64,000 nucleotides of DNA from Paramecium octaurelia (Eukaryota; Ciliophora; Oligohymenophorea; Peniculida; Parameciidae). Position numbers and translations under genes: made by a program. The DNA lies in contig CAJJDP010000096.1 in assembly GCA_905182995.1 (NCBI GenBank), positions 1-64,000 on the forward strand, given 5' to 3'. The first letter of the stretch is position 1, and the number at the start of each line of letters is the position of its first letter. Below, piece after piece: positions 34,218 through 47,500 of the stretch. The notes under the pieces are model-generated. The model was not told where the DNA came from and searched no databases. It worked only from the letters and a program-made list of their open reading frames with translations.

Positions 34218-35544
34218 ATTTTCTTCCCCTTCCTCAATGAAATCATTTTGATTGTCATCAAGCATTATTTAATTCATCTCTTAGAGAAATGGATGCAACA
34301 AACATTAATTAGCTGTTATTCTCTTTTAAGGATCCTTCTCAAGCATTTTTCTTAAAAGATCAATAGCAGAGTTTGGAGCATTTTATAATTGCTTAATTGA
34401 AAAATCAACATTAGCTTCTCTGTTTTATTTGACAACTGTTGCATAACTTTTACCAGGAAACGGCGGTTTACCAGTTAATAATAAGTAAAATACTAGGCCA
34501 AGACTATAGATATCACAAACTGAACTATAGTGACCTTTCATATCTTTCATGTTGATGACTTCTGGGGCAACATAGCCTGGGGTTCCACATCTGCAATATA
34601 AGTAAACAGGTTCATTTACATGTGTAGCTAAACCAAAATCAGCTACTACTACCGAATCCATTTTTCTATTATTGTGATTAATACAATACTTTGATTATTT
34701 AAATAAAATATTTTCTAATTTTAAATCTCTATGCATAATTTCTTTCTGGTGCATTTAACACAACCCTTATAAGATTCCTACCATTATCTATTATATTTAT
34801 TTTGTTGAAAGGATTGCCTTTTCTTTAATCAAATCATAGAGTGAGCCTCCTTACAGCAATTCCAATCCGACGTATAATGAATTGCTGGTTTCGTAGATTT
34901 CATACATTCTCATTAAATGAGGATGATTTAGTTTTCTCATGATCGACAATTCATTTACGATAGCCTATTTTCCATTTTCTTCTGCATAAGCAGCTTATTT
35001 TGAAAAAGCCTTGATTGCCATTTAGACACCATCTTCTATTCGTTCAGCCAAGTAAACCTAGGAGTTTATAATATAAAAGTACAGATGCAAAGTTGCCCTT
35101 TCCAATTTTCTTGAATACTCTAAAAAGTGAATGAAATTGCCATTAATTGATTCTGGATTAAAAGAATTCCCTCCATTGTATTATTATTTTTTCATTCCCT
35201 TACAATTTATAGGTAGGATGTTCTGCTTATCCAAAATCTCTCATCAATATCATTCCAATAATCTGACCAAGGGAGTCATCTTCTTCATCTTTTTTTTGTA
35301 CTTGTGTTCTAATGATTTCAAATTTTGTCTCGAAATCCAGTTTCAGATATTTACAAGGCGGCTGATCATGAGACTTAAGAATATGATAAATCTGGAATAC
35401 TTTTGCAAGAAGAATGTAGTGATCATAACCATACAAGACTCTTGGTTTGTTCTTTTTGAGTTTAATAAATTCAGATTTCAAGAGGGGCTTTTCATTTTTC
35501 CACTTTATATCATTAGGAATTTGGATCCAAAGTTTTTAATTCAT
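34146..35544 (-). CDS. CAMK-like protein kinase with N-terminal PH-like domain
   Basis: 457 residues. Residues ~15-145 resemble a PH fold (SEFIKLKKNKPRVLYGYDHY, KYLKLDFETKFEIIR, QWREFFQSRI), a layout seen in many ciliate kinases. The kinase domain is complete: IGKGNFASVYLAE, MAIKAFSK, IMHRDLKLENILF, VADFGLATH, CGTPGYVAPE. A C-terminal acidic tail follows. Intron 35058-35082 (25 nt) within the glycine loop. An upstream in-frame ATG at 35670 would add 42 residues. PH-like assignment is inferred from length and aromatic pattern only. Confidence 0.85.
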
Positions 35545-35765
35545 ATTAATAATAATAATTTATAACCAGTTTAAACATACTCTTTAAAATAAGATCGTTT
35601 CGATTGCTTATTCAATTTCCAATCTTCCAATCTTTTCCATTATTGAATATTTTTATTGAATCTCCTCCATTTTCTTTAGTATTTCATCCTGATTCCATTA
35701 TTTAATTGATATCTCAAATTTATTTCAGATCCTATTTTTAATATTCAACTACTTGTTTTGGAGTG

Positions 35766-36379
35766 ATGGGTGATAATGAATCCTTTATAGAAATTCAACA
35801 ACAAGTTTACAATATCAATAGAGAAAGATACTAAATTTAGATTAAATATGGACAACCTTTATCAAATAATAATGAAAATGTCTATATATTATTGTTGGAA
35901 ACTGATTGAAGGTTATCTGCAATATTTCAAATGCAATCTCTTTTATTTCTAAAATCAACATATAATTCTCATTTTCAATTATTAGGTTATCAAGAGAAAC
36001 CAAAAAATGTTGTAAATTTAATTTAATACTGTCCATAGTTTCATTTGACTAGTAAAATTATTTTGATTAAAGAGATTTCACAGGTAATATTTGTTCTAAT
36101 GAGATGATCCATTAAAACCAGCTATTAGGTATTGCCGATATTCCTTATCAATCCTCACCTATTGATCATCTCCTTATCTATTTATTCTATGGATATCAAG
36201 GATTGCGAGATATTAAGGATGTTGAAATAGTAATTTAATAGAGAATATTTGAGCCAAGGAACTTAAGTTTATTCAGTGTTGCAAGTGATAATTGGATATT
36301 AATGACATTTCTCATGAATAGCCTACATTTATTTTATATTATATAAATTATTATTTTACTTATATAAAAAGACAATAAA
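35766..36379 (+). CDS. Hypothetical protein of unclear 3' end
   Basis: Starts MGDNESFIEIQQQVYNIN and, after a 32-nt intron (35880-35911), continues through SFDQQNYFDQRDFTG and QLLGIADIPYQSSPIDHLL to LFYGYQGLRDIKDVE and SVASDNWILMTF. No TGA closes this frame before it runs into the CPBP protease frame, with which it is in phase. Either the two form one 427-residue protein, or the end is set by an intron I could not place. The AT-rich TATA-like gap at 36310-36379 favours two genes. Unrecognised. Confidence 0.4.
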
Positions 36380-37133
36380 ATGTTAGGAGGGCTTTATGGA
36401 TTAAATTTTAAGCAGCATTCGTATCTTTTTTTATGCTTAATATTACCTACAATCATTACAGGATTTGGATTATTTTATTTAGATGAAGCTCTGACAACTT
36501 TGTGTGTTTTGTAATTTTTCTATGTTATAATACCTGCGATTTATATAAGGTATTTAAGCAAAGAGGGCGAACTAAGAGGTAATTAACTATGAACATGTAA
36601 CTAATAGTTTATTTCATAAATGAATTGGAGGGAAGATAAGAATAGATCAAGAGAGGACTCTCTTTATTTAGAAGTGCTTTTGGAATGGTTCTATTGTCGT
36701 TAATTTTCACATATTATTGGGAAGAGGAGATCATGGATTATTTGAGGATTCCTCTATTGGAGCATCCTGTTTATATTGGAGCATTCTTGTTGGTTTTGAT
36801 TATATGCAACCCATTTTTAGAGGAGTGGTATTGGTAATGAATTGATATTAAGCAAGGCGACTGTTTTTGATGAAAACCTACAAGGAAAGTGAGAAGTATA
36901 GATTCGTAATAAATCTCTTTTATGCTTTGTTTCATTTCATTATGTTATTTAAGATATTTAAATCAGATTGGGAATTCGCAATTGGGTTTTCAACCTATTT
37001 TATGTCAATCGGTGGATCCTTCGAACACATCAGAGAAAAGTACGGGTTCATCACTTGTCTGATGGCTCACTATGGGATGACCTTGGCTGCTTCACTAGCT
37101 TTATTAGTTGTATATAAATCATAATTGTAATGA
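36380..37133 (+). CDS. CPBP/CAAX-type membrane protease
   Basis: 233 residues, about seven membrane segments. The diagnostic glutamate motif NPFLEEWYWRL (EExxxR) is followed by LFYALFHFI and MAHYGMTLA, corresponding to the conserved histidine motifs of the CPBP (Abi/RCE1) family, which includes the ER protease that trims CAAX prenyl proteins. Introns 36589-36617 (29 nt) and 36834-36856 (23 nt); the second rebuilds the EExxxR box. The second motif spacing deviates slightly from FxxxH. Stop to next start is 13 bp. RCE1 function is likely but not proven. Confidence 0.68.
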
Positions 37134-37146
37134 TAATTAATTAATA

Positions 37147-38076
37147 ATGGAATCTAAAGAAAAAATCCTCTCTTGCTTGAACATCCTTAAACGATTGCCA
37201 CCAACTCAAATCTAAAAGAATGCTGCAGCACTAGCTTCTTTGATTCCAGATTATGCGGAGGAACTATACTAGAAGATAGACAAGCCTTTAGGTATGAGAG
37301 AAATGACAATTTAGATATTGGATAGGATGAAAAAGGGAATCAATATATATAATCCGAATTCAATAGGGATGGAGACTCATTTAGATCACATGTAACAAAT
37401 TAATACTACCCTCAAATTGATGACGCAGTTTATCCTTCAGATGCATTACGGAAATTAGAAATTAAAGCCAATGCTGTCTTTGACGAATATAGAAGATTGT
37501 ACATATATTATAAATATCTCAAGATATTACGAAGGAGGATTGTCATCATGCTATTTTTGGGATAAAGAGGATGGTGGATTTGCTACCGCTTGGTTGATTA
37601 GGAAAAATGTAGAAAAGACTAAGGGAATTGAGGATGGATCTTGGAGTTCAATTAACGTAATTGATATTAAGACAGATGGAAAATCTAAGTGGACTTACAA
37701 GATAACTACCTCAGTTGTTTTGGAAATGAATATCATCTAAAATCAAGATGTTGGCAAATTCAATATAACAGGCACATTAACCAAATAAGTACTCACCATC
37801 ATCGATTTTTTTAGAAGGAAGAATCTTTTGAAGCTCCTGCAGGTAATAAGGATTTAGAGTTGTTCCACATTATGAAAATAGGAACCTTAGTTGAAGATGT
37901 GGAGAGCTATCTCCGTTCCTAAATGGATAGTATTTATTTTGGCAAAACCAAAGATGTATTCTCTGTATCCAACTATTTAATAGATAGTGTTCTAAACACG
38001 TTTCATCGAAGGAGAAAAGCATTTCATCTAACAAAGATAGGGATTAGCAGGAGAATTTAAATAGAAATATGGATGA
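37147..38076 (+). CDS. CAPZB: F-actin capping protein subunit beta
   Basis: 275 residues (human 277). With the alpha subunit it caps barbed ends of actin filaments. Signature stretches: LKRLPPTQIQKN, FNRDGDSFRSH, LRKLEIKANAVFDEYRRLYY, EGGLSSCYFWDKEDGGFA, and KTKDIVFQTRF after the last intron. Introns 37292-37314, 37499-37523, 37789-37814, 37956-37983 (23-28 nt). The last is accepted because reading through it gives a non-family tail. The alpha-binding and tentacle regions are present in shortened form. Confidence 0.93.
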
Positions 38077-38439
38077 TATAATTGAATTCAATAATGAATT
38101 TATTAAAAATAATATTGAACCATTTCTATTGACATCTCAAAAATAATTGATATAACTTGATATGGCTATTTATATTCTCTGCAATAGATCTTCAGATATT
38201 CTTGTTGATTATTACACTGAATTTTATCTAATCCCTACTTTCTTCAAATTACAATCAGAAATTCACTTATAAAATATTATATTTATTAATTACTAGCTCT
38301 CTCTTCAAAGAAAATCTATTACTAGAACTTAAGCTAGATGTTAATGAAAAATCTTAAGTATTTTAACCAAATTTAACTGTGTTTGAATGTGATACTTATC
38401 TTAGCTCTATAATTTATAGTATTTAAACAAATTTAAAAA
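38077..38439. other. Intergenic, nothing recognised
   Basis: AT-rich DNA between the capping-protein stop and the second inverted-repeat arm. Short frames on both strands lack coding character. Confidence 0.45.
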
Positions 38440-38786
38440 TTAAAGATATTTTAATCTTAATAGTATTGAAGAATAAAGAAATGGGTGAATTATTATATTG
38501 ATTTTGAAGTGGAATTATGATTTAAAAATGAGTTAAATGAAATAATATTTAATTGTGTTTTAATTAATAATAAGAATAATATTAATAAGGGTTTATTATT
38601 ATGTTGTAAATAATAATCTACATAATAATTTAATACTCGAAAAGTTATTGTATAATGCTTATTTCTTTTATTTATTTATTTAATTAATTAATAATTATTC
38701 AAAAATATAAAAAAGAAGAGCGATGTGGATCGAACACATGGCTTAAAGAGTTGGAGTCTTTCGCTCTGCCACTGAGCTACGCTCTC
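38440..38786 (-). repeat. Inverted repeat arm B: tRNA-Trp plus 3' flank
   Basis: Reverse-complement copy of 28622-28975. Outside the tRNA, small indels in an A/T tract near 38665-38700 separate the tRNA from the perfectly conserved 155-bp block (38506-38661). Homology ends near 38440. Confidence 0.85.
38715..38786 (-). tRNA. tRNA-Trp (anticodon CCA), copy 2
   Basis: Same cloverleaf as copy 1, with a single T-to-A change in the variable loop. Anticodon CCA, perfect A box and a T-run terminator on the 3' side. The 5' flank differs from copy 1, so promoter context outside the gene is not shared. Confidence 0.88.
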
Positions 38787-38982
38787 TATTTAATTTTTCT
38801 TAATCTCAATAAAATAATAATGAAAATAATCATTAAGTTTATACAACAGTTTTAATTGACTAAATATCTAAAATTTTTGAGATAAACATGTAATAGTTCC
38901 TTTAATTTTTTATCAAATAATCATATTTGAATTGATTTAAACTAAATTCATTCAACCTTTAATTGCTAAATATTCCTTCATT

Positions 38983-39279
38983 ATGAATTCTCATATTGTG
39001 TTTAATTTTGGATCATTAACTGCTTCTCTTTCTAATTCATATTATGCCCCAACATTGTTCAGGAGGTGCTTAGATTAAGTGAAAGAAGATGTAGTGAGTA
39101 GTTGGGTTGAACTGATTTTAAAGAAATTAGAGCTTTTACAATAAATAATAGGATACAAATTTTGTCTACCTTCAGAAAGTACAACACTTATACGCACCAT
39201 TAATAGTATGTGTAATATCATAAATAAATTTATTTAATTTTTAATGATAATACGTGTTTTTTTATTGATTCCAGTATGA
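38983..39279 (+). CDS. Hypothetical protein, ~98 aa
   Basis: The frame reads MNSHIVFNFGSLTASLSNSY, then YAPTLFRRCLDQVKEDVVSS and WVELILKKLELLQQIIGYKF, with a plausible amphipathic helix, then drifts into AT-rich codons before TGA at 39277. A short intron near the 3' end could change the tail. Not recognised; converges closely with the aldolase gene. Confidence 0.4.
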
Positions 39280-39320
39280 ATAATGATGATTGTGTTTTAT
39301 TTTATGATATTTCATGATAC

Positions 39321-40511
39321 TCAATATTTGTAATCAGCCACAAATAAGGATTCGTTGGATGCACCACCTTATCCACCTTGATATTTTCCTATTTTGATAA
39401 TATTTGTTAAAATACCTAATTAAGCTTCGCTGTTAGCCTTAGCTCTGGTCAATAATGCTTATTAAGCAGCTTCCCAATTTTCTTATTTTCCAGCCCATGT
39501 CTTAACTGCAGTATTTTGGAGTGCTCTGCCATAAGAGAATGTCAAAGCCCATGGTTTTCTGACTGTGGTCAATTAATTCATAGCATTCAAATTCAAAGAA
39601 GCTTCTTCCTCAGATTGTCCTCCTGAAAGGAACTAAACACTATAAATGGATATCAATTACTGTGACTCCGACAAGGGCAGGAGGAACTGTTCTGCTCAAG
39701 GCCAAAGCTGTTCTGTATCCAATTTCTTATGGTGTGACTTTGCTTCTGTCTGCATTGGTTGATCCTGGTGTAACCATATTTGGTTTGAGGAGACATCCCT
39801 CTAAGAAGATGTTGTTTTCATTCAATGCTTTGAATACGGCAGCCAAAACTTTTTCTGTGACCTTTTAGCTGACTTCGATTGAGTGATCTCCATCGGCCAA
39901 GATTTCTGGTTCGACAATGGGAACAAGACCATTTTCTTAGCAGATTGCTGCATATCTGGCCAATCCCCATGCATTTTCTTGGATGGCTTATTGTGATGGT
40001 AAGCCATTGCCAATTTTCAAGACTGCTCTCCATTTGGCAAATCTGCAACCAAGTTTGTAGTGTTCAGCAGCCATACTAGCCAAGGAGTCTAATCCAAGAG
40101 TTGCTGATTCATCTTGTGTTCCTGGAAGTACACCCAAACCCTTATCGACTTTGATTCCTGCCACGATGCCTTTCTCTTAAAGCAATTAGACGAAGTTCTT
40201 TCCATCTTTGGTAGCGTGTTTAACCTATGGAAAGTAATTAATAATATGTATTACGGTCTCGGAGAAGAGGATGACACCACTAATGTAATTTTCAACGCCT
40301 GGAGCAGTGAACAACAATTCTCTGTAAGCTCTTCTGTTCTCTTCGTTGTTTTCAACATTGATGGTGACGAACTTCTTTCCTATGGTTCCTTAAGACTACA
40401 CTTTTAAGATTTAAGAGATACTTCATCAGCAGCCAAGATTCCCTTTCCTGGAGTGCAAATCTTTTAAGCTGTTTCGGCTAATTCCTTTCTGTAGTCGGGC
40501 TTTTATTACAT
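39321..40511 (-). CDS. ALDO: Fructose-bisphosphate aldolase, class I
   Basis: 368 residues (rabbit 364). Cleaves fructose 1,6-bisphosphate to glyceraldehyde 3-phosphate and dihydroxyacetone phosphate through a lysine Schiff base. Seen: [43 protein letters not shown] (substrate lysine), PIVEPEI, and [10 protein letters not shown] with the Schiff-base lysine, then [10 protein letters not shown] and a C-terminal tyrosine (VADYKY), the classical class I terminus. Introns 40396-40421, 40225-40254, 39633-39660 (26-30 nt). Codon use is GC-richer than neighbours, as expected for a highly expressed gene. Confidence 0.95.
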
Positions 40512-41581
40512 AAAGATATTTAAAATGAATTTATTTATCAATTTTTTTTTTAAATCTAAACCTTATGACTTGAACTTTTCGATATTGTATTAATATTAAA
40601 TACCAATTAAATAATTATTCGTATTATTTTTATACAATTATGACTGAAAATAATTTTGCCTCTTTTTTCTTATATCAATAAAGCATTTTTAAATGTTTGT
40701 TAATTTAATATAATAATAAAAAGAATAATATACTTAAAATAAAATAAAATTGCAAATCAAATATAATATTGCTTAATCTTTAATGCTTTTCAGATCAAAG
40801 AATTAATAGGATGCTAAATAGATATTGCTATAAATCAAATAAGTAAGGAGATATCAGTTTAAAGTTAGTTAGGATTGAATAGTGCTATAAACCTGAAAAA
40901 CTTTCTTTTTAAACACCTTGAAATCTCTTGCCTGAGGTATAAAATCATCCTATCTTTCATTTTGTTCTTTAATCCAAACTGAAATTTATTATTCTTATCA
41001 ATTGAATAGTAATTTATTTGATAATGCAATTTGGATACTGCAATATTTAATGAACTTAGTATAAATATGCTCTTTTAATTGTTCTGATTCAAAGAATAAT
41101 GGAATAATAAAGTTAATAGCTATACTATAATGAGATTTTTTATGTTTTGTTTTCAAAATAAAATAAGACAATTAAAAATGATTTATAATATTTTAATATA
41201 AGAATTCAAAATTATATAGTTAGTATGCATCATTTTCTTGTAAAATGGAGTGGCATAATTTAATAAATACACACAATTTATGATGGTCAAATGAGAGTAT
41301 TCTTCATTCATTAAAGAAAATAATAATATCATTTACTATGGCATTTAATAAATTGACGTCCAGAATTATAAATCGACAGCGATATTTATTTAATAACTTC
41401 CCTTGAATATATTAAAGTAATTTTTTTAAGAAATGGATTGCGTTTATTAATGAATATTGTGAATTACGTAATTAATTTAGAGATTGTTCTTATATTTAAA
41501 TAATTCTAAAGCATTTAGAATATCATTCAAATATATGTTGAATCTAACACATTATGATTACATTTATTTATATAACATATT
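40512..41581. other. Long AT-rich gap with a possible gene fragment
   Basis: Upstream region shared by the aldolase gene (minus) and the giant surface-protein gene (plus). A minus-strand block near 40870-40985 reads IKEQNERQDDFIPQARDF, which looks coding but has no start and closes quickly, so it may be a relic. No regulatory element could be identified by eye. Confidence 0.4.
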
Positions 41582-44500
41582 ATGATTACATAACAACAAA
41601 CATTTTGCTTGTTATTTCTAATCATAAATTGCATATCAGCATAGAAGCCCTGTGGTCTATATATATTTGATGAGGTTGGATGTGTCTCATCAACTTATGA
41701 AAAATGTAATGTAATTTGAAATCAAAAAGGTTCTTGGAATGACTTCTTGAGTGCCTGTCAGGCAACAGAATCAAACAATATTGGTTGTTCAGCCACACTC
41801 AATAGATTAGCGTGCATTAATTAATTGCAATATCCTAATTAGGATTGGGCTTATTGTAAAAGCATCTATAATATAAATAGGTCGGTTTTCTGGATATTGT
41901 CGTGAAATAACAGGTTCGACATCTTGTTCTTCGAATCTTTCGAAGCCAGCATGCTTGGCTGTAGTGGGAAAACCGTGTTAATGGTAAGGATTTTGCTTGG
42001 ACATGTCAGCCTCACAGTTTTAGGAGTCATTGGCCAAGGCTTAAAATGACCCTACCTTCATGAACCAAGCAAATATCTCAATATGCCAATCAATCACTGG
42101 AATTTCTGTTGTTCATTAATCTAGTGCTTTCCCTTACATAGTTTAACTCATTGATAAATATGGTTCGGATAATGTTATGTTAAGCAAATATAAAGCTTTG
42201 CTGGCCATTCCAGGATGCCTTGAAGTGGATGTTAATTTGTTGAATCTATTGACTTGTTCTGCTGCTGGATTGAATTCAGCTGCTTGTAAAAATATCTCAA
42301 CGCCAGGATTCAAATGTAAATTTTAGAATGGTTAATGTATCAACGTAACAGATTTTTAAAACCTATCTTGCCAAGATAATATTAATAAGGAAGCATGTCT
42401 GAGTGTAACAAATATCAAATAGCCATGTTATTGGAGTAATGGATGCTAACTATACACTGGTAAGGCAGATTGTAGTGTTAAAATTCAACCCGTCTCTCCA
42501 TCTTTTTGCGCTGCGATAAATTACGTGGACAAATCAGGAAATGATTAAGAATGTTTCTATTATCAAAAGAAATAAAAATGCAGTGAATTGTGTAGAGCAA
42601 AGTCACTTCAATTACCAACAAGTCAAAAAAGTTGTAATTCTTCAAGTTATAATTGTGTCTATCAAAATAACTCATGTCTATTTAAAGGTGTAAAGTCTTA
42701 GTGTGGATTACTCGGATAAAATTAATTTTCTTGCATGAATGTTAGTGAAAATTGTCAATTTGTAAATGGAATTTGTAGGTAGATTGCTGATTTATCAACT
42801 GTTAAATGCGGGGACAATCTTAATCAACAAGCATGTTAGAACATAGTTGCTGTTGGATAAGTGTGTAAATATGATAAAACTGAAAAAAAATGTAAAGTAT
42901 TAAAATTGGATTTTTATGAAACTTGTGAAAACCTATAATTTGTAAATGAGAATGCATGTAGAAGAATTACTGACTCAGCATGTTACTGGGTAGATGGAAG
43001 TTGCAAAATACCTGTTGCCAAAGTAAGTTGCACAGCGAGAGGATTGAACAGGATAGCTTGTTTATAGAGTAACATGGGGCCTTGTTAATGGAGTAAAGAA
43101 GCTGGGATGTGTTAGAGTGTTAATGTTATTGAAAATCAAACATCTTGTGAATCGTTAAAATTAGTGAATGAATTTGCTTGCAGAATGGTTTAATTTAAGA
43201 ATGGTGTATAGGAAGAGCATTGTAAATATAATTCAAATACTTACTAATGCTAACTATTTTCAAAGGAATTAGTGGCTCCTTTTACAATCAATTGTCTCAC
43301 CTAGGGTTTAAATAAAAGAGGGTGCTTGGATGTATTGGATCCGACAATAGCTTGCAAATGGACTAGTTAAGGATGTACAAAACTAACTTCTGTGACTTCA
43401 GCATGTTCAGGACTAGTCAATGTAACTGCCAAAGCTTGTGCATTAATCACAGGAGAAGTGTGTGGATACGATGAGGAATAGACTAAATGCACTACAAGTA
43501 TTAAAAAGAATGCAAAGAGTTGCACTAAATTAGAACTTAAGGATAGTGTTTTGAATGGGAATGCATGTGCTTTCATAGAGCCAGATGGTGACTTAGCGTG
43601 TTATTTCGATGCTGTAAATTTGTCATGTAGTCCAGCTGCAGCCTAGTTGAACAAAATAAAATGTAGTGACTCATTCCCTAATAAATTTGCTTGTCTTTCA
43701 ATTACAACACCAGGACAAAGATGTTAATGGAATACTTTAAAAAGATTATGTGAAGACATTAAGATGCCATCTTACGATTCATGCGAATATATAACAGATG
43801 TTAATGATAACACTTGTGTTGGATATGAGAATGACGTTGAATATTACATAGGTGAATCTTCTTTTTGTACCAAACCTGGAAATACTGACCCTAAAAATAT
43901 ATGCAAATAGTATGCTCCTGCTTCAGGTGATGAAGCCAGTTGTTTTTCAGGACAGTTTCCCAATTTGCATGCATGTGTTGCAAAAACTACTGGATAGAAA
44001 TGCTATTTTGATACTACTTCATTTAAATGTACTGTTTTAGCTGATGCTGATAAACCCAAAATACTAGACTAAATATTGTGTAAATAAGCAAATCAAGATC
44101 TTTGTGTATTGGTTACAACAAATGATTAAAATTGCCAATGGGAAAATACAGAAAAGAAATGCTATAATCCAGACAAATGTAGCGAAGCATCTTCAGCAGC
44201 AACTTGTAAAGCTGTTACTTAACCTTGTGTATTTGTTGATAATAAATGCCTTCTAATTAAAAGTGTAAATGCTAAGGATTATAAATGCAAGGATGCTAAT
44301 GATAATGAAAAAGCCTGCTATAAAGTTGCAGGAGAATCTTGTACATTTACTGGTGGAGCATGTAATAAATTAACCTAAGATCTTGATAATGACACGTGTA
44401 CAACATATACAGCTAAGGTGAATGCAGTAGCTTGTGCAAAAATATCAAAAGATGGGGAGTAATGCAAATATGACAAAAATAGTAACCTATGTGTTACAGC

Positions 44501-47500
44501 AATTTCTTCGTATGGTGAATGCAATATTGGATAAAATAAGCAAAATTGCTTATAAGAGAACAGTTGTGAATTTACTGAGACAGAAACAGTCTAAGATGGA
44601 GAAACTACTGTAGAAAAGGAAATTTATTAGTGTAAAAAGATAGATAGTGCTTGTTAATATGCCACAACAAGTGATGCATGCATGTTAGTGCAAGATTGGT
44701 GCGTTTGGGATAAATCTAAGTCTTCTTGTCTAATTGCACCTGATGTTTCATGTTTAGAATATAATGATAGTAATTTTGAATATAGTTCATATACTTGTGG
44801 GAGTGTATGGGCATCTGTTGATACAAAAATATGTTCATAAAATGAAACTTCAAAATTATGCGAAGAAATAGTAGCTGTTAGTTGCAAATCTGCTAAAGAT
44901 GAAATAGATTGCAAGATTGTTAAGGCTGATTGCAAATTTGAAAAAGCAAAATGTGTGTAAAATCTGGTCAAGGCAAAATAATGTTCAGATAATTTTACTC
45001 AATATGCTTGTTTGACAGGCTCACTTTTTTGTTATTGGACTAATAGTGCATGTCATGATTATGACGATCAAGTAGATATTAAATGTGTTTCAGATTCTAT
45101 ACCAGAGGAAGATGTTAATGCGGTTATCGCAGCTGAACTGTGTTATTGGTATGGTTGCTATTTGAAAAAAGACACCTTGAAATGCACTCAAGATACAAGT
45201 GTACCCACTGAATGTACCGAAGCAGTATCACCTTCTGGTTGTAAGTCTCTTCCAGATGAAAAACACTGTTATTGGGACATTGATTCTAATTGTAAATAAT
45301 TGACGGATCTCTCCTAAGCTAAATATCTCACACTCAAATAAGTGGCTAACTCTCAAAGAACCTTGTGTGTATCACCTCAAAATGAAGGAGAGCTGACTGA
45401 ATGGTGGGAAGGATAATGCTACTCAGTAGATTCCAATCTCTCAAAATGTGATGATGACATTAACATACGAGCTTGTGAAGCAGTATTGAGAGATGACCCT
45501 ATTCAATTGTGTATTTATAAGGATAATAAATGCAAGTATGCAGATCCATTGACAGCTCTTTGTACAGAAACTGTAAATGTATTCACCTGTGTTGCAATTA
45601 CAACAGCAGGGTAATTTTGTGTATGGCTGGGATAGTAATGTTATGCATTGCAGGATGATGGATTCCCTCTTGGTAAATATTCAAATGTGAATGCATACAC
45701 ATGCACAAAAACATATACAATAAATGGATAGCCAAATAGTAAAATAACTAATCCAATTGGTGTTAAATTTGGAACTGATGGTTGCATATAATCAGATCCA
45801 TCATCTGATTTATGTAATACTCCTGGTTTAAATTACTATGGATGTTTATAAACAAAGGCTGGAGCATGTACTTGGAATGGATCTAGTTGTGTTCCCTTTA
45901 CTTAATTTACTGGAAAGACTAAGTGTTCTGATTATCTAAAGGTATCTGCTGGTGTTTGTGAATAAATACCAACTTTAAAGTGTACGTGGAAAAATTATAA
46001 TTGTATCGATGCCACAAGTTAATTATTATGCACTGACAGTTTGAGTTAAGAAGCATGTGTTTCATAGAATACAAACTCATGCTAATGGCTTAATAATAAA
46101 TGCATAGTTTAGAATATAATTGCTGGTGTCACTTCTTGTGGGGATTCAAGCACATTTTCAACTGCTGAATATTCTTCAGTCATGAGTTGTCAATAGATTT
46201 CTTTTGGAGGATTACCTTGTAGACACACAGGGAAGGGATGCACTTCCCAGATTGATCTTTTAGTTGCCAAATGTAATACTCCAGGTCTAAATGATATTGC
46301 TTGTACTATGATCACTTTAGAAAAATGTATTTATTTGAATGGGCAATGCTAAGTTTATGAACCAACATCATCCCAATGCAGATAATTAGTGAATGTCTCA
46401 CCTCAAGTGTGTGCAGAAATATCAGATCCCACATAATTATGCAAGTTTAGTAAGTTAAATAATAAATGCATTTCTGTCTACAATTATGATTTGTGTACTA
46501 GTCCAGGGATCAATGAATTTGGATGTAATTCAATAGGTGTGTGCAAATGGCATAAGGATGAAAAGTATTGTACATGTTCATCAGTTTTATCAGGAGTGAG
46601 ATTTTGTGCAGATTACGATTATCCAACTTGTAAGGTCTAATCATAGTAGTGTTTATGGGATGATACTTCCTAAAAATGTAGAGCCAAACTCTGCTCCGAC
46701 TTATCCTCATCCAATTGTAACAATGCTACCATGAACAATTAACATTGTTATTTCACATCCAAGAGCACTTGTCGTGGAGCCAAAACATGCAATGATGTCA
46801 GAAATGTTGCTGATTGTACTAAATACTTAATAAATGGACAATACTGTCAACCATATGTTGATGATATTTGCAGAACCAAATAATGTGTCGATAACTTAAC
46901 AGACTCTTCATGTAATGGGTCCTGTTATTGGACTGGTACTTATTGTGCTTAGAGATTATGCTAAACATTCACTAAAAAGGATTAATGCTCAGGCACATAC
47001 GAAGATGGCACTTGCTTCTGGCTTAATGGATTATGTGTTGGCTTAGATTCTTGTTATAAATTATAGACATATTATGACAATACTGAAAATTTGAAGAAGG
47101 ATTGTAATGCTGCCTCGATCATGGGAAATCAATGCTATTGGCAATTGGCATATCAATATGCAGATTCATATGAATGCTCTCACAATCAATGCAAGTATAG
47201 TTGTTAATGATTAATTAGACCTCTGGGATCGAGCAAAATCAATTGTGTTGGAACTGAAATCAGCAATTATGTTTGTATTCTATCTTAGGACTTTCAATGT
47301 ATGAGATGCGAAGATGTTGTGGATAAATGCGAATGTTCAAAATACAGTGGAAATTGCTATTATAGTAACAACAAGTGTAATTCGATTCAATGTGCTTAGT
47401 ATGTCGAGGACTCTTGTGGTATGATCAGCTTTTTGTATGTTTTTAGCCTTGTTCCCTGACAAATGTATCTGGCATGCTGGATCGAAGATGTGTTTGATTA

